From assembly GCF_001655055.1 (NCBI RefSeq), contig NZ_LXEW01000017.1, positions 38,167 through 102,166 on the forward strand: a stretch of 64,000 nt of DNA, given 5' to 3'. The first letter of the stretch is position 1, and the number at the start of each line of letters is the position of its first letter. The position numbers and the translations under genes are program-made. The notes below the pieces were generated by a model. That model ran no database searches. It was not told the DNA's origin and saw only the letters and a program-made list of their open reading frames with translations. This document shows, piece by piece, positions 26,528 to 38,246 of the stretch. The stretch comes from Providencia heimbachae ATCC 35613 (GTDB taxonomy: Bacteria > Pseudomonadota > Gammaproteobacteria > Enterobacterales > Enterobacteriaceae).

Positions 26528-27249
26528 TAACCCTGAAGAATGTATCTAAATGGTATGGCCAATTTCAGGTACTCACCGATTGCACAACTGAAGTCAAAAA
26601 AGGCGAAGTTGTAGTGGTCTGTGGGCCTTCTGGTTCTGGTAAATCCACATTAATAAAAACAGTGAATGGTTTGGAACCTATTCAGCAGGGTGAGATTTTT
26701 GTCAATGATATTCAGGTCAATAACAAAAAAACTGACCTCGCTAAACTACGTTCTAAAGTCGGCATGGTGTTTCAACACTTTGAGCTATTCCCTCACCTCT
26801 CAATCATTGAGAATTTAACGCTAGCACAAGTTAAAGTATTAAATAGGGATAAAAAAGAAGCTGAAGCTAAAGCACTAAAACTATTAGAGCGTGTAGGTTT
26901 ATCTAACCATGCGAATAAATTTCCAGCTCAACTTTCAGGCGGGCAACAACAGCGCGTTGCGATTGCGCGAGCATTATGCATGGATCCTATCGCCATGTTA
27001 TTTGATGAACCCACATCAGCACTCGACCCTGAGATGATCAACGAAGTGCTTGATGTTATGGTTGAGCTTGCCAATGAAGGCATGACCATGATGGTGGTAA
27101 CCCATGAAATGGGCTTCGCTAAAAAAGTGGCCAACCGTGTTATTTTTATGGATGAAGGCAAAATTGTTGAAGACAGTAAAAAAGAAGACTTTTTTGCTAA
27201 TCCTCAAACTGACCGCGCCAAAGATTTCCTCGCTAAAATTCTGCATTAA
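26524..27249 (+). CDS. gltL: Glutamate/aspartate ABC transporter ATPase GltL
   Basis: The ATP-hydrolysing subunit on the cytoplasmic side. The 241 residues have Walker [10 protein letters not shown] near 35 and signature [15 protein letters not shown] near 136. Walker [14 protein letters not shown] and the switch His in VVTHEMGFA follow. Full length and last gene of the operon. Confidence 0.95.
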   Translation: MITLKNVSKWYGQFQVLTDCTTEVKKGEVVVVCGPSGSGKSTLIKTVNGLEPIQQGEIFVNDIQVNNKKTDLAKLRSKVGMVFQHFELFPHLSIIENLTLAQVKVLNRDKKEAEAKALKLLERVGLSNHANKFPAQLSGGQQQRVAIARALCMDPIAMLFDEPTSALDPEMINEVLDVMVELANEGMTMMVVTHEMGFAKKVANRVIFMDEGKIVEDSKKEDFFANPQTDRAKDFLAKILH

Positions 27250-27273
27250 TTTAACTCAGTCACCGCTCTGCTT

Positions 27274-27300
27274 GCAGGAAGCCCGAAAGGGCTTCACTGC
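27274..27300 (+). terminator. Stem-loop after gltL, probable 3' end
   Basis: GAAGCCC-GAAA-GGGCTTC (27278-27295), extended by GCAG and CTGC with one bulged A. A very stable GNRA hairpin, but no T run follows, so it may stabilise the 3' end rather than terminate transcription. Confidence 0.5.
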
Positions 27301-27388
27301 TTCAATGACATCATCCCGCCTATTATCTGGCTTTTGATCGATAAATTTTTTTGAAAATGAAAATATGGAGAGCAATGTTGCTTAAGGC

Positions 27389-27418
27389 TTGTTGTTGTTA
27401 GGCATGATCCGTTATGCT
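27389..27418 (+). promoter_or_regulatory. Candidate leuS promoter
   Basis: TTGTTG (27389-27394) and TATGCT (27413-27418) with an 18-bp spacer. The TTG-TTG-TTA run allows other alignments of the -35. The leader would be about 55 bases. Confidence 0.35.
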
Positions 27419-27480
27419 ATAGCGATCTAAGTTAAAGAAAAACATTCACGCATTACTTATTCCATAGGATTATCGGTGCC

Positions 27481-30063
27481 ATGCAAGAACAATATCGTCC
27501 AGAAGATATAGAGCCTAAAGTACAGCGTCACTGGGATGAAAAAGAAACATTCAAAGTGATAGAAGACAACAGCAAAGAAAAATACTACTGCCTGTCCATG
27601 CTACCTTACCCTTCTGGTCGACTTCACATGGGCCATGTGCGTAACTACACCATTGGTGACGTAATCTCTCGTTACCAACGTATGTTGGGGAAAAACGTTC
27701 TCCAACCTATTGGTTGGGATGCGTTTGGCCTACCCGCTGAAGGCGCAGCAGTTAAAAACAATACCGCCCCAGCACCTTGGACCTATGCCAATATCGATTA
27801 CATGAAAGGTCAGCTCAAAATGCTGGGCTTTGGTTATGATTGGGACCGCGAAGTCACCACTTGTACCCCTGAGTACTATCGCTGGGAACAATGGTTTTTC
27901 ACTAAATTATATGAAAAAGGTTTAGTGTATAAAAAAACCTCTGCAGTTAACTGGTGCCCACATGATTTAACCGTGCTGGCTAATGAACAAGTGGTAGATG
28001 GTTGCTGCTGGCGCTGTGATACTCCTGTTGAACGTAAAGAAATCCCGCAGTGGTTTATTAAAATCACTGACTATGCAGAGGAGTTGCTGAACGACCTCGA
28101 TAAACTGGAAGATTGGCCAGAGCAAGTTAAGACCATGCAGCGCAACTGGATTGGTCGCTCAGAAGGAACGGAAATTACCTTTAATGTGGCAGATCGTGAT
28201 GAAACATTAACGGTTTACACCACTCGCCCAGATACTTTTATGGGTGCAACTTATGTTGCTGTTGCCGCTGGCCATCCTCTGGCAAAAGAAGCTGCCACGA
28301 ATAACCCAGAACTCGCGCAATTTATCGATGAATGCCGTAACACCAAAACCGCCGAAGCTGAAATGGCAACGATGGATAAAAAAGGTATGGCGACCGGTAT
28401 TTATGTTATCCATCCACTCACACAAGAAAAACTGCCAATCTGGGTAGCTAACTTTGTTTTGATGGAATATGGAACAGGCGCTGTGATGGCAGTTCCAGCA
28501 CATGACCAGCGTGACTGGGAGTTTGCACACAAATACAATTTACCGATTAAAGCCGTCATTGCAAATGCTGAAGGTAATGAACCAGACCTGTCAGAAGGCG
28601 CCATGACTGAAAAAAATTCACTGATTAATTCAGGTGAATTTAACGGTCTCGATAACGAAGCAGGCTTTAATGCTATTTCAGACAAACTGGTTGCTGTTGG
28701 TGCGGGTAAACGTAAAGTTAACTACCGCCTACGTGACTGGGGTGTTTCACGCCAACGTTATTGGGGCGCACCAATCCCAATGGCAACTCTCGAAGATGGC
28801 ACCGTTGTTCCTATTCCAGAAGACCAACTTCCGGTTATTTTACCAGAAGATGTGGTTATGAATGGGATCACCAGCCCAATAAAAGCCGATCCTGAGTGGG
28901 CAAAAATGACCATTAATGGTCAGCCAGCACTGCGTGAAACCGATACCTTTGATACCTTCATGGAATCTTCTTGGTATTACGCACGTTACACTTGCCCTCA
29001 ACATCAAGAAGGCATGTTAGATCCAACGGCTGCAAACTATTGGTTACCCGTGGATCAATACATTGGCGGTATCGAGCACGCCATCATGCACTTGATGTAT
29101 TTCCGTTTCTTCCACAAATTAATGCGTGATGCTGGACTCGTCAACTCAGATGAACCTGCAAAACGCTTGCTGTGCCAAGGTATGGTTCTGGCTGATGCTT
29201 TCTATTATATCGGCAATGATGGTCAGCGCGTTTGGATTTCGCCTGCCGATGCAATTGTTGAACGCGATGAAAAGAATCGTATTATCAAAGCCGTAGACAG
29301 TGAAGGTCATGAACTGACCTATACTGGCATGAGCAAAATGTCTAAATCCAAAAACAACGGTATTGACCCACAATTGATGGTTGATAAATACGGTGCTGAT
29401 ACCGTTCGTTTGTTTATGATGTTTGCTGCACCACCAGAGCTTACCCTCGAATGGCAAGAATCAAGCGTTGAAGGCGCAAACCGCTTTGTACGTCGTGTAT
29501 GGCGTTTAGTGCATGAGCACTCACAAAAAGGGGCAACTCAACCCCTAGATATCAATGCATTAACGGCTGAGCAAAAAGATTTACGTCGTGATTTACATAA
29601 AACGATTGCTAAAGTGACTGATGATGTTGGTCGCCGCTACGCATTCAATACAGCTATTGCTGCTGTTATGGAATTCATGAATAAATTAGTTCGTGCACCA
29701 CAAGAAACTGAGCAAGATCGTGCGTTAGTTCAAGAATCTCTTGAGGCGATCACACTGATGTTGTCTCCAATTATTCCTCATGCTTGCTTCGAAATGTGGC
29801 AAGCGTTGGGTCATAATGAAGACATCGACTTTGCTAGCTGGCCTGTTGCTGACGAAAAAGCCATGATTGATGACACCAAACTCGTTGTTGTTCAAGTTAA
29901 TGGTAAAGTTCGTGGTCGTATTACCGTTCCCGCAGATGCCAACCAAGAATTTGTTCTTGATATGGCGAAGCAAGAAATCAGTGTGGCAAAATATCTTGAA
30001 GACGTTGCTATCCGCAAAGTCATTTATGTCCCAGGTAAATTGCTGAACTTAGTGGTTGGCTGA
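27481..30063 (+). CDS. leuS: Leucyl-tRNA synthetase
   Basis: LeuRS charges tRNA-Leu with leucine in the cytoplasm. The 860 residues equal the E. coli length. [15 protein letters not shown] (HIGH motif, about 42-52) begins the catalytic core, and an inserted CP1 editing domain with [16 protein letters not shown] follows. [10 protein letters not shown] (KMSKS) is near 620, and the anticodon-binding and C-terminal domains are complete. It leads the leuS-lptE-holA-nadD run, as in E. coli. The two tRNA-Leu(UAG) genes at 6242 and 6679 are among its substrates. Confidence 0.98.
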   Translation: MQEQYRPEDIEPKVQRHWDEKETFKVIEDNSKEKYYCLSMLPYPSGRLHMGHVRNYTIGDVISRYQRMLGKNVLQPIGWDAFGLPAEGAAVKNNTAPAPWTYANIDYMKGQLKMLGFGYDWDREVTTCTPEYYRWEQWFFTKLYEKGLVYKKTSAVNWCPHDLTVLANEQVVDGCCWRCDTPVERKEIPQWFIKITDYAEELLNDLDKLEDWPEQVKTMQRNWIGRSEGTEITFNVADRDETLTVYTTRPDTFMGATYVAVAAGHPLAKEAATNNPELAQFIDECRNTKTAEAEMATMDKKGMATGIYVIHPLTQEKLPIWVANFVLMEYGTGAVMAVPAHDQRDWEFAHKYNLPIKAVIANAEGNEPDLSEGAMTEKNSLINSGEFNGLDNEAGFNAISDKLVAVGAGKRKVNYRLRDWGVSRQRYWGAPIPMATLEDGTVVPIPEDQLPVILPEDVVMNGITSPIKADPEWAKMTINGQPALRETDTFDTFMESSWYYARYTCPQHQEGMLDPTAANYWLPVDQYIGGIEHAIMHLMYFRFFHKLMRDAGLVNSDEPAKRLLCQGMVLADAFYYIGNDGQRVWISPADAIVERDEKNRIIKAVDSEGHELTYTGMSKMSKSKNNGIDPQLMVDKYGADTVRLFMMFAAPPELTLEWQESSVEGANRFVRRVWRLVHEHSQKGATQPLDINALTAEQKDLRRDLHKTIAKVTDDVGRRYAFNTAIAAVMEFMNKLVRAPQETEQDRALVQESLEAITLMLSPIIPHACFEMWQALGHNEDIDFASWPVADEKAMIDDTKLVVVQVNGKVRGRITVPADANQEFVLDMAKQEISVAKYLEDVAIRKVIYVPGKLLNLVVG

Positions 30064-30075
30064 TAAGGAGGCCAG

Positions 30076-30615
30076 GTGCGTTATTTGATAACTTTATTTT
30101 TAAGCCTTGCGGTGCTCGTCACCGCAGGCTGCGGTTTTCGCCTTCAAGGAACAACACAAATTCCTGATGAATTGAAAACATTGCAGCTAAGTTCAAATGA
30201 TCCTTACAGCTACCTCACTCGAGCGCTAAGGGGACAACTCAGGCTCAATAATGTCACCATCCTTGAGTCTGGGGATGCGAGTGTGCCGATTTTGAAAATT
30301 ATCAGTTCATCTGAAAAAACAGAAACTGTGTCAATTTATCAAGATGGTAAAGCCGCTGAGAAACAGTTGACCTTTGTCATGAATGCACAAGTATTGATGC
30401 CAGATGGCGCTATCTATCCTTTGCAAAGCCAAGTTGAGAAAGTGTTTTTTGATAATCCATTGGAAGCACTGGCAAAAGATGCTGAAAATGAGTTAGTTAA
30501 GCAAGAAATGCAAGAACAAGCAGCGCGTATTTTAGTACGTAAATTACTGCTTGTTCATACGGCTGAACTTGAAAAAGCGAAAGCACAAACTGCCGAGCCT
30601 GCAACTCAACCATAA
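30076..30615 (+). CDS. lptE: LPS-assembly lipoprotein LptE
   Basis: LptE plugs the LptD barrel and helps insert lipopolysaccharide into the outer leaflet. The 179 residues start at GTG with an AAGGAGG Shine-Dalgarno seven bases away. The lipobox is LVTAGC with Cys19, followed by GFRLQGTTQIPDELKTL. The tail is rich in Ala, Lys and Glu. Essential gene in E. coli. holA overlaps its stop by one base. Confidence 0.95.
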   Translation: MRYLITLFLSLAVLVTAGCGFRLQGTTQIPDELKTLQLSSNDPYSYLTRALRGQLRLNNVTILESGDASVPILKIISSSEKTETVSIYQDGKAAEKQLTFVMNAQVLMPDGAIYPLQSQVEKVFFDNPLEALAKDAENELVKQEMQEQAARILVRKLLLVHTAELEKAKAQTAEPATQP

Positions 30616-31649
30616 TGACACGTATTTATCCTGAACAGCTGGCCTCTTCGTTACAAGAGTCTCTAAGAGGCCGCTATTTAATCTGGGGCAATGAGCCCCT
30701 ACTTCTTCAAGAAAGCCAAGATGCCATTCGCAATGCCGCGAAAGCACAAGGTTTTGAAGAGCATTTTACGTTTTCATTAGAGCAAAATACTGACTGGGAT
30801 GAAATTTTTAGCCTATGTCAGGCGCTTAGCCTATTTGCGAGTCGTCAAACCCTCACTTTATTGCTCCCCGAAAATGGCCCTAATGCAGCAATGGCAGAAA
30901 AGCTGGCTCAATTAGCACAGCTACTCCACAGTGACCTGCTGTTGATTTTACGCGGACATAAGCTGACTAAAGCACAGGAAAATAGCGCTTGGTTTAAAGC
31001 AATTAGCCAAGATGGCATCTATATCAGTTGCTTAACACCTGAATACCAGCGTCTGCCCCAATGGGTTTCAAAACGGGCTTATAGCCTAAAACTGTCTTTA
31101 GAGGCGGAAGCAAACCAACTGCTTTGTTATTGCTACGAAGGTAACTTACTGGGTCTTGCTCAAGCGCTTGAACGGCTTTCATTACTTTACCCTGACGGCA
31201 AGTTAACCTACCCACGTGTTGAAAATGCCGTGAATGACTCTGCACATTTTACACCTTATCATTGGGTTGATGCGATACTGGCAGGAAAATCACGTCGTGC
31301 ATGGCATATTTTAGAGCAGCTTCAACAAGAAGATGTGGAGCCTGTTATTTTACTGCGCTCAATTCAACGCGATCTTATATTGCTGATAACATTGAAACGT
31401 CAATCTGTTAATACGCCACTCAAGACCTTATATGACCAGCACAAGGTTTGGCAAAACCGACGTGCACTGCTCGGTGAGGCACTTCAACGCCTGAGCCAAC
31501 ATCAGCTACAATCTGCGCTCATGTTACTGACACAAGCAGAACTCCATACCAAACAAGATTTTAGCCACTCCGCATGGCCGGATCTTCAGGCTTTATCTAT
31601 GTTACTGTGTGGAAAATCTTTAGCCGAGAATTTTATTCATGACCTGTAA
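30615..31649 (+). CDS. holA: DNA polymerase III subunit delta
   Basis: The delta subunit opens the beta clamp within the clamp loader. The 344 residues show the expected [20 protein letters not shown] near the N-terminus, a non-Walker AAA+ fold, and the C-terminal collar region. It overlaps lptE by one base (TAATG) and nadD by 11 bases, so expression is tightly coupled. Confidence 0.94.
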   Translation: MTRIYPEQLASSLQESLRGRYLIWGNEPLLLQESQDAIRNAAKAQGFEEHFTFSLEQNTDWDEIFSLCQALSLFASRQTLTLLLPENGPNAAMAEKLAQLAQLLHSDLLLILRGHKLTKAQENSAWFKAISQDGIYISCLTPEYQRLPQWVSKRAYSLKLSLEAEANQLLCYCYEGNLLGLAQALERLSLLYPDGKLTYPRVENAVNDSAHFTPYHWVDAILAGKSRRAWHILEQLQQEDVEPVILLRSIQRDLILLITLKRQSVNTPLKTLYDQHKVWQNRRALLGEALQRLSQHQLQSALMLLTQAELHTKQDFSHSAWPDLQALSMLLCGKSLAENFIHDL

Positions 31650-32313
31650 AAAGCCTATCAACAATGAATCTAAAGGTCTCCAAGCACTTTTTGGGGGGAC
31701 TTTTGATCCTATCCATTATGGGCATTTACACCCAGTTGAAGCGCTTGCTAAACAAGTCGGCTTACAAAAAGTTATCTTATTACCAAATCATGTTCCACCG
31801 CATCGTCCACAACCTGAAGCAAATCCAATACAGCGGCTGGAAATGGTGCGCTTGGCCATTCAAGACAATCCATTATTTACCATTGATACCCGTGAACTGG
31901 AAAGAAATACACCATCATATACTCTTGATACACTAACCGCCCTGCGTCAAGAGATGGGCTCACAACAACCGTTAGCATTTATCATTGGTCAAGATTCTCT
32001 GTTATCAATTAAGTCATGGTACGGTTGGGATAAACTTCTTGATAACTGTCATTTATTGGTTTGTTCTCGTCCAGGCTATGCGACTGATTTTAACGATGTA
32101 CAAATGCAAGCGTGGCTAAAACAACATAGAACCGAAGATCCAAGCCAATTACGCAATGCTCCGCATGGTTATGTCTATCTTGCTGATACACCTTTAGTTA
32201 ATATTTCCGCCACCGAAATTCGTCAAAAATTAAGCGCTGGAAATTTATGCAATGAATTACTCCCTCCTAAGGTTTTTGAATATATTCGCTCCCATCACCT
32301 TTATCAAAAATAA
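31639..32313 (+). CDS. nadD: Nicotinate-nucleotide adenylyltransferase
   Basis: NadD makes deamido-NAD from nicotinate mononucleotide and ATP, a required step in NAD synthesis. The 224 residues have [18 protein letters not shown] (the HxGH motif, near 20-30), [20 protein letters not shown] and the C-terminal [10 protein letters not shown]. About ten extra residues precede the fold compared with E. coli. Where E. coli has cobC next, a convergent DUF1722 gene is found, overlapping the 3' end by 10 bases. Confidence 0.95.
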   Translation: MTCKKPINNESKGLQALFGGTFDPIHYGHLHPVEALAKQVGLQKVILLPNHVPPHRPQPEANPIQRLEMVRLAIQDNPLFTIDTRELERNTPSYTLDTLTALRQEMGSQQPLAFIIGQDSLLSIKSWYGWDKLLDNCHLLVCSRPGYATDFNDVQMQAWLKQHRTEDPSQLRNAPHGYVYLADTPLVNISATEIRQKLSAGNLCNELLPPKVFEYIRSHHLYQK

Positions 32314-33026
32314 GGTAACTTTCTGAGCTTTTCACAATTAGGATATGGCTCAAAATAATATTGCCCACTTAAATAATTATCAGGATATAGCGTCAGTAAC
32401 TGTTGCATCATCGCTAATGGCTGGCTAATCGGTAAACTCCCCTCGCGATAATCATTAATTAACCCGAGTAAGTGCTTTTTCTCATCTGGTGAGGCCTTTC
32501 GTTTAAAATAACCCTGCATGTGACTAAGTGCATTAACTTGAATATTTTTCGATGGCATGCAGCCGAATATCTCCATTAAATGGGCTTTATATTGTGAAAA
32601 AAGCAGCTTTAAATCATCGCCTTTTTTTAGCTCGGCCACTAATTTTCCGGTTAATTGATAACCGATCGGTGAATACGCCATAATGAGATACTTGTGCCGA
32701 CTGTGAAATAGGATAATTTCATGATGCGTTAACTGCTGCGCAAGTTTTTCAATCCGTTGTAAAAGATAAAGTTGCGTAAAAAAATGGTCGAGTTTCTGCA
32801 AATCATGCCATTCAACATCGGCTATCATCGGTAAACTTGCAGGAAAAAATGCAAGTACCTTTTGCGCTTGATTATTTGGATAAATAAGACCTACGCTTTC
32901 ATAATCAGTGGGTTTAAATTTCTCTGGCGAAAAACATTCCGCAATAGAATTGGTTAACTGTTGTATCTCGGATGATGGATACGTTATTTCATCAAATATG
33001 AAAATTTTTGGTTTCATTAATTGCAC
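32304..33026 (-). CDS. DUF1722 (YbgA-like) protein with extra N-terminal region
   Basis: A 240-residue protein. Residues 105-240 match the DUF1722/YbgA pattern: [25 protein letters not shown], then [37 protein letters not shown] positions and [14 protein letters not shown] at the end. The first 100 residues (with [16 protein letters not shown]) match no domain I know and are not the DUF523 partner often fused to DUF1722. The function of DUF1722 is unclear. The gene is on the opposite strand within an otherwise co-directional block and converges on nadD. Start chosen as the first ATG; an ATG four codons in (MKPKIFIF) is equally possible. Confidence 0.7.
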   Translation of the reverse strand: MQLMKPKIFIFDEITYPSSEIQQLTNSIAECFSPEKFKPTDYESVGLIYPNNQAQKVLAFFPASLPMIADVEWHDLQKLDHFFTQLYLLQRIEKLAQQLTHHEIILFHSRHKYLIMAYSPIGYQLTGKLVAELKKGDDLKLLFSQYKAHLMEIFGCMPSKNIQVNALSHMQGYFKRKASPDEKKHLLGLINDYREGSLPISQPLAMMQQLLTLYPDNYLSGQYYFEPYPNCEKLRKLPYF

Positions 33027-33287
33027 AATATTCCTCTTATTCTAAAATACTTTTGGAGTAGCTGAAGACTGAGTTAATTTTGTAAAGTTAGTATAAATTC
33101 CTTGCTCTAATGCTTAGATATCCCTATAAATTTCGAACCATTATGAATAAAAAAGAATTTAGCCGATTTTTATTGAAATCTAGGGTAAAATGGCAACGCC
33201 TCAAATGGGTCTAATCCCCAGTTCATAGGCATACTATAAGCAATGTTTAACATGATATTCTGTCAATTTGAATAAAAGGTGAACCTT

Positions 33288-33605
33288 TTGCAAGGAACTG
33301 AACTCCAAAAATTTATAATCGATCAACTTGATGATGCAAAAGCTGAAGATATCATCACTATCGATGTTCAAGGGAAATCAAGTATTACTGACCAATTAAT
33401 CATCTGTACAGGCACATCAAGTCGTCATTTGATATCTGTGGCTGACCGATTGGTTGACGCTTGCCGTAAAAATGGGTTGATGCCTCTTGGTGTTGAAGGT
33501 CAAGGCATTTCTGATTGGGTTGTTGTCGATCTTGGCGAAGCCATTGTGCATATCATGCAAGACGAAAGTCGTCGTATGTATGAACTCGAAAAGCTTTGGA
33601 GCTGA
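33288..33605 (+). CDS. rsfS: Ribosomal silencing factor RsfS
   Basis: RsfS binds ribosomal protein uL14 and blocks subunit joining when nutrients are low. The product is 105 residues with [37 protein letters not shown] and [14 protein letters not shown] chose the TTG at 33288 because it gives the E. coli length (MQG-) and AAGG lies at the right distance. A GTG at 33279 overlaps that Shine-Dalgarno. rlmH follows after two bases. Confidence 0.9.
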   Translation: MQGTELQKFIIDQLDDAKAEDIITIDVQGKSSITDQLIICTGTSSRHLISVADRLVDACRKNGLMPLGVEGQGISDWVVVDLGEAIVHIMQDESRRMYELEKLWS

Positions 33606-33607
33606 GT

Positions 33608-34078
33608 TTGAAATTACAGCTCATCGCCGTTGGTACAAAAATGCCGGACTGGGTACAGACCGGCTTTATGGATTATCTCCATCGTTTTCCTAAAGATATG
33701 CCGTTTGAATTAACCGAAGTTCCTGCAGGAAAACGCGGAAAAAATGCGGATATCAAACGTATTCTCGAAAAAGAAGGCGAATTAATGCTCGCCGCTGTTG
33801 GCAAAGGTAACCGTATCATCACCTTGGATATTCCTGGTGAAAAATGGGATACCCCAAAACTCGCTGTACAGCTTGATAAATGGAAGCAAGATGGCCGCAA
33901 TGTTAGCTTGTTGATTGGTGGCCCTGAAGGCCTAGCGCCGGCTTGTAAAGACGCAGCCGAACAAAGTTGGTCGCTATCAGCACTGACAATGCCTCATCCT
34001 CTTGTTCGTGTCCTTGTTGCCGAAAGTCTCTATCGGGCATGGAGTATTACGACTAATCATCCTTATCATAGGGAATAG
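33608..34078 (+). CDS. rlmH: 23S rRNA pseudouridine-1915 N3-methyltransferase
   Basis: RlmH is a SPOUT methyltransferase that modifies pseudouridine 1915 on assembled 70S ribosomes. Its 156 residues begin [16 protein letters not shown] from a TTG at 33608 with GGAG seven bases before. A TTG at 33596 would add four codons inside rsfS. The SAM knot appears as [15 protein letters not shown], and the strictly conserved C-terminus [14 protein letters not shown] is intact. mrdA starts 31 bases later. Confidence 0.93.
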   Translation: MKLQLIAVGTKMPDWVQTGFMDYLHRFPKDMPFELTEVPAGKRGKNADIKRILEKEGELMLAAVGKGNRIITLDIPGEKWDTPKLAVQLDKWKQDGRNVSLLIGGPEGLAPACKDAAEQSWSLSALTMPHPLVRVLVAESLYRAWSITTNHPYHRE

Positions 34079-34109
34079 TCAGGTTTAATATGTTCAATAT
34101 GGCTATGGG

Positions 34110-35999
34110 ATGAAAACACAACGCACCCCTTTTCGCGACCATACTGCTGAGTCAGTGTTATTTATACGCCGAGCACTTATTGCTTTCGGCATCATCGTCA
34201 TTTTGACTGCCCTACTCATCACTAATTTGTATCACTTGCAGATTGTGCGTCATGAAGATTACCAAACACGCTCAAATGATAACCGAATTAAACTCGTTCC
34301 TATCGCGCCGAGCCGCGGTATTATTTATGACCGAAAAGGAACGCAACTCGCACTCAACAGCACGTTCTATCAACTCGAAATCGTCCCTGAAAAAGTTGAA
34401 AACCTGCCAGAAACACTAGAAAAACTGCGAGATGTTGTCGGTCTTACCGATGAAGACATTACTAATTTTGAAAAAGAGCGGAAGCGTTCGCGTCGCTTTA
34501 CCTCTATTGCGCTAAAAACACGCTTAGATGAAGTTCAAGTCGCTCGCTTTGCTGTGAATCAATACCGCTTCCCAGGGCTTGAAGTTAAAAGCTATCAACG
34601 TCGTTCATACCCTTATGGTTCCGCATTAACCCACGTTATCGGCTATGTCGCAAAAATTAATGATAAAGACGTCGAACGGCTTGATAAAGAAGGGTTATTA
34701 CCTAATTACGCTGCTAGCCATGATATTGGTAAACTCGGTATCGAACGCTATTACGAAGATGTTCTTCATGGTAAAACAGGCTATGAAGAAGTTGAAGTCA
34801 ATAGCCGAGGCCGTGTTATTCGCCAACTTCATGAACAACCTCCACAAGCAGGTCGCGATATTTATTTAACGATAGATCTTGAGCTACAAATTTATATTGA
34901 GAAGCTACTAACAACCAGCCGTGCTGCCGTTGTCGTTACCGATCCTCGTAATGGTGAAATTTTAGCGTTAGTTTCTAATCCAAGTTATGACTCAAATCTA
35001 TTCGTGAATGGGATTTCCAATAAAGATTATCAAGCACTACTCAATAATCCTGATAGACCACTCATTAACAGAACTACGCAAGGGCTATATCCACCAGCCT
35101 CAACGGTTAAGCCTTTTATTTCAGTCGCCGCACTCAGTGAAAAAGTCATAACACCAAATACCACTATTTTTGATCCCGGTTGGTGGCAACTTCCCGGTTC
35201 AGAAAAACGTTACCGAGACTGGAAGCGCTGGGGACATGGCAAACTGAATGTGATGAAGTCGATTATTGAATCAGCGGATACCTTCTTTTACCAAGTTGCT
35301 TATGATATGGGGATTGATCGCCTTTCCGCATGGATGACCCGCTTTGGTTTTGGCGAATATACCGGGATTGACATTTCAGAAGAGCGTTCAGGGATTATGC
35401 CAACCCGTGAATGGAAACAAAAACGCTATAAAAAACCTTGGTATCAAGGGGATACGATCCCTGTTGGTATTGGCCAAGGCTATTGGACTGCAACGCCGAT
35501 TCAAATGTCAAAAGCCTTGATGACACTCATTAATGACGGGCAAGTCAAAACACCTCATTTGCTTTACGGAACCAAACTGGGTAATGCCATGGTCCCTTAT
35601 GAAGATACCGAAACTAAACAGATTGGCGATATCCATTCAGGTTATTGGGAGCTAGCAAAACAAGGTATGTATGGCGTTGCAAATGCACCGAATGGAACGG
35701 GCCGACGCAGCTTCGTGGGTACACCTTATAAAGCGGCCGCAAAATCAGGTACCGCACAAGTATTTAGTTATGAAACCTATAACGCAAGCAAACTTGCAGA
35801 ACATTTGCGTGACCATAAGCTGATGATTGCCTACGCACCTTATGATAAACCGACCATTGCAGTGGCTATCATTCTTGAAAATGGTGGCGCAGGTCCAACA
35901 GTCGGCGACTTAGTTCGCCAAATCTTCGATCATGTCCTTTTAGGCGATAATAGTACGCAGGTAGAAAGCTCACTTGCCGGTACTGAGGAAGACCGTTAA
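34110..35999 (+). CDS. mrdA: Penicillin-binding protein 2
   Basis: PBP2 is the transpeptidase of the elongasome, making lateral-wall cross-links with RodA. The 629 residues have a cytoplasmic tail, one membrane anchor at about 25-45, a pedestal domain, and the transpeptidase motifs: PPASTVKPF with catalytic Ser near 330, SAD near 387 and KSGTAQ near 545. Length is close to the 633 of E. coli. It is followed by mrdB after 20 bases. Confidence 0.96.
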   Translation: MKTQRTPFRDHTAESVLFIRRALIAFGIIVILTALLITNLYHLQIVRHEDYQTRSNDNRIKLVPIAPSRGIIYDRKGTQLALNSTFYQLEIVPEKVENLPETLEKLRDVVGLTDEDITNFEKERKRSRRFTSIALKTRLDEVQVARFAVNQYRFPGLEVKSYQRRSYPYGSALTHVIGYVAKINDKDVERLDKEGLLPNYAASHDIGKLGIERYYEDVLHGKTGYEEVEVNSRGRVIRQLHEQPPQAGRDIYLTIDLELQIYIEKLLTTSRAAVVVTDPRNGEILALVSNPSYDSNLFVNGISNKDYQALLNNPDRPLINRTTQGLYPPASTVKPFISVAALSEKVITPNTTIFDPGWWQLPGSEKRYRDWKRWGHGKLNVMKSIIESADTFFYQVAYDMGIDRLSAWMTRFGFGEYTGIDISEERSGIMPTREWKQKRYKKPWYQGDTIPVGIGQGYWTATPIQMSKALMTLINDGQVKTPHLLYGTKLGNAMVPYEDTETKQIGDIHSGYWELAKQGMYGVANAPNGTGRRSFVGTPYKAAAKSGTAQVFSYETYNASKLAEHLRDHKLMIAYAPYDKPTIAVAIILENGGAGPTVGDLVRQIFDHVLLGDNSTQVESSLAGTEEDR

Positions 36000-36019
36000 T
36001 AAGATGGCTAACGAATAAT

Positions 36020-37132
36020 ATGACAGACGACAAGAAAAAAATATCGCTCTCAACACGTCTGCACATTGATGTGCCTATGTTATTGATCATTATTGCCCTA
36101 CTTGCTTACAGTGCTTTTATTATGTGGAGCGCAAGTGGACAAGATCCCGAAATGATGGAAAGAAAATTAGGCCAAATTGCCACTGGCTTTATCGTGATGA
36201 TTGTGATGGCGCAAATTCCACCCCGTGTGTATGAAAATTGGGCACCGCATTTATTTATCGTCTGCGTTATTTTATTAATATTTGTCGATGTTTTTGGGCA
36301 TATAAGCAAAGGGGCACAACGCTGGCTCGACTTAGGCTTTATCCGTTTTCAGCCATCAGAAATCGCCAAAATATCTGTACCGCTCATGGTAGCGCGTTTT
36401 ATGAATCGGGATGTTTGTCCCCCTTCAATGAAAAACACATCAATTGCACTGGTGCTGATCTTTGTGCCAACCTTACTTGTTGCCGCCCAACCTGATTTGG
36501 GAACTTCTATCCTTGTTGCCGCATCAGGTTTATTCGTTCTGTTTCTTGCCGGGATGAGCTGGCGTTTAATCACCGTTGCCGCCGCTGCCCTCGCCGCATT
36601 CATTCCTTTATTGTGGTTTTTCTTAATGCATGGCTACCAAAGAGCACGCGTTATGATGCTACTCGATCCAGAAACCGATCCATTAGGTGCTGGATATCAT
36701 ATTATCCAATCTAAAATTGCGATTGGCTCTGGCGGCTTAATGGGAAAAGGTTGGTTACAAGGAACGCAATCACAATTAGAATTTTTACCCGAAAGGCATA
36801 CTGACTTTATTTTTGCTGTATTAGCCGAAGAACTAGGGCTGATAGGTATATTAATTCTACTTGGATTATATTTACTTCTTATTATTAGAGGGTTATATAT
36901 TGCAGCCAGCGCACAAAATACCTTTGGCCGTGTTATGGTTGGCGGGCTCATATTGATATTGTTTGTTTATGTGTTTGTTAATATCGGCATGGTTAGTGGT
37001 ATATTGCCCGTAGTAGGTGTCCCGCTTCCGTTAATGAGTTACGGAGGGTCGGCATTAATTGTGTTAATGGCTGGATTCGGTATTATTATGTCCATCCACA
37101 CACATCGAAAATTCCTTTCTAAAAGTTTATAA
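36020..37132 (+). CDS. mrdB: RodA peptidoglycan glycosyltransferase
   Basis: RodA is a SEDS-family glycan polymerase of the elongasome, partner of PBP2. The 370 residues form about ten transmembrane helices. Conserved [45 protein letters not shown] and [15 protein letters not shown] are all present. Full length. rlpA begins a few bases beyond the stop. Confidence 0.96.
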   Translation: MTDDKKKISLSTRLHIDVPMLLIIIALLAYSAFIMWSASGQDPEMMERKLGQIATGFIVMIVMAQIPPRVYENWAPHLFIVCVILLIFVDVFGHISKGAQRWLDLGFIRFQPSEIAKISVPLMVARFMNRDVCPPSMKNTSIALVLIFVPTLLVAAQPDLGTSILVAASGLFVLFLAGMSWRLITVAAAALAAFIPLLWFFLMHGYQRARVMMLLDPETDPLGAGYHIIQSKIAIGSGGLMGKGWLQGTQSQLEFLPERHTDFIFAVLAEELGLIGILILLGLYLLLIIRGLYIAASAQNTFGRVMVGGLILILFVYVFVNIGMVSGILPVVGVPLPLMSYGGSALIVLMAGFGIIMSIHTHRKFLSKSL

Positions 37133-37145
37133 AATGAGGCTTAGT

Positions 37146-38123
37146 ATGCGTTTACAATGGATTATGCTTGGCATGACTGCCGCGCTACTCAGTGGTTGTG
37201 TTACTGATGAACCCAAGCAGCCACAAAATGTACCTATGAATGTGCCAACACAAGATGTGTTAGGTGCAGAGCCTCATTATGAGCCATATCACCCAACAGC
37301 CAATAGTGACTATCAACGTGATGGGAAACAATACCAAATTGTTCGTGACCCTTCGCAGTTTTCACAAGTCGGCTATGCCTCTATTTATGGCACTGAATCT
37401 ACCGGGAACATGACGGCAATTGGTGAAAGAGTCAATCCAGTAGAGCTAACCGCGGCTCACCCAACACTGCCTATCCCAAGTTATGTTCGTGTTACCAACA
37501 TGATGAATGGTCGTATGATGGTTGTTCGTGTGAATGACAGGGGCCCTTACACACCGGGTAAAAGTATTGCACTTTCACGTGCTGCCGCTGATAGATTAAA
37601 TCTAATGGCGACAACCAAAATTAAAATTGATGCGATTCAAGTTGCACAAGACGGTAGCTTATCCGGTGCTGGAACTGTCGGTTCAAACTTCATAAAACAG
37701 AGCTATGCCTTGCCGGGTCGCCCACAATTAGGGGCAGGTCCAATGGGAACGCCAGTAATGGAAAACCTACCGACCCCTGAAAATACCCTGCCGGTTCAAC
37801 AACCTAATGAACCTATGCAACCCACAATGCCAGACATGAGCATAAAATCCCCTGAACCCGAAGCTGCGCCACAACCTGCGGCAACAGAAACCGTTCCTGA
37901 ACGCGGTTTCTTGGTACAAGCCGGTGCAATTAGTAGCAAAGACAATGCGCAAGCGATGCTTGATGAATTAAAAAATCAGTTTTCTGTTCCGGGACGCTTA
38001 CAACCTTATAATGGTATTTACCGAGTGCAATTAGGGCCATTTAGCAACAAGCAACAAGCCGTTGATATCCAAGGCCGCTTGCAATCGGAAAAGAACCAAG
38101 CCTCAATGGTTATCGCACCTTAA
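37146..38123 (+). CDS. rlpA: Septal-ring lipoprotein RlpA
   Basis: RlpA is an outer-membrane lipoprotein with a double-psi beta-barrel; in Pseudomonas it is a lytic transglycosylase acting on denuded glycan at the septum. The 325 residues have lipobox LLSGC (Cys18), and the barrel lies at about 75-165. Candidate acid and histidine residues are in GERVNPVELTAAHPTLP and VRVNDRGPYTPGK. A Pro- and Gln-rich linker leads to a C-terminal SPOR domain (GFLVQAGAISSKDNAQA) that binds denuded peptidoglycan. I prefer the ATG at 37146, with GAGG six bases before it, over the ATG at 37134 which lacks one. Confidence 0.92.
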   Translation: MRLQWIMLGMTAALLSGCVTDEPKQPQNVPMNVPTQDVLGAEPHYEPYHPTANSDYQRDGKQYQIVRDPSQFSQVGYASIYGTESTGNMTAIGERVNPVELTAAHPTLPIPSYVRVTNMMNGRMMVVRVNDRGPYTPGKSIALSRAAADRLNLMATTKIKIDAIQVAQDGSLSGAGTVGSNFIKQSYALPGRPQLGAGPMGTPVMENLPTPENTLPVQQPNEPMQPTMPDMSIKSPEPEAAPQPAATETVPERGFLVQAGAISSKDNAQAMLDELKNQFSVPGRLQPYNGIYRVQLGPFSNKQQAVDIQGRLQSEKNQASMVIAP

Positions 38124-38138
38124 ATTATTTTGGGTATA
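38120..38138 (-). repeat. ERIC terminal remnant
   Basis: Read on the minus strand this 19-mer is identical at 18 positions to the left end of the element at 23495 (TATACCCAAAATAATT...). Only the end is left, and it overlaps the rlpA stop codon. Short enough that chance cannot be excluded. Confidence 0.45.
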
Positions 38139-38246
38139 GATTGCTAAATTATTGGCGTAAAGCAAGTGTGGCTTTTATTCTCCCCCACACTTTTGCTACA
38201 CTGCGCCTCCTTGTGTTAACCGAATTTCGGATGTAATGGTACAACC

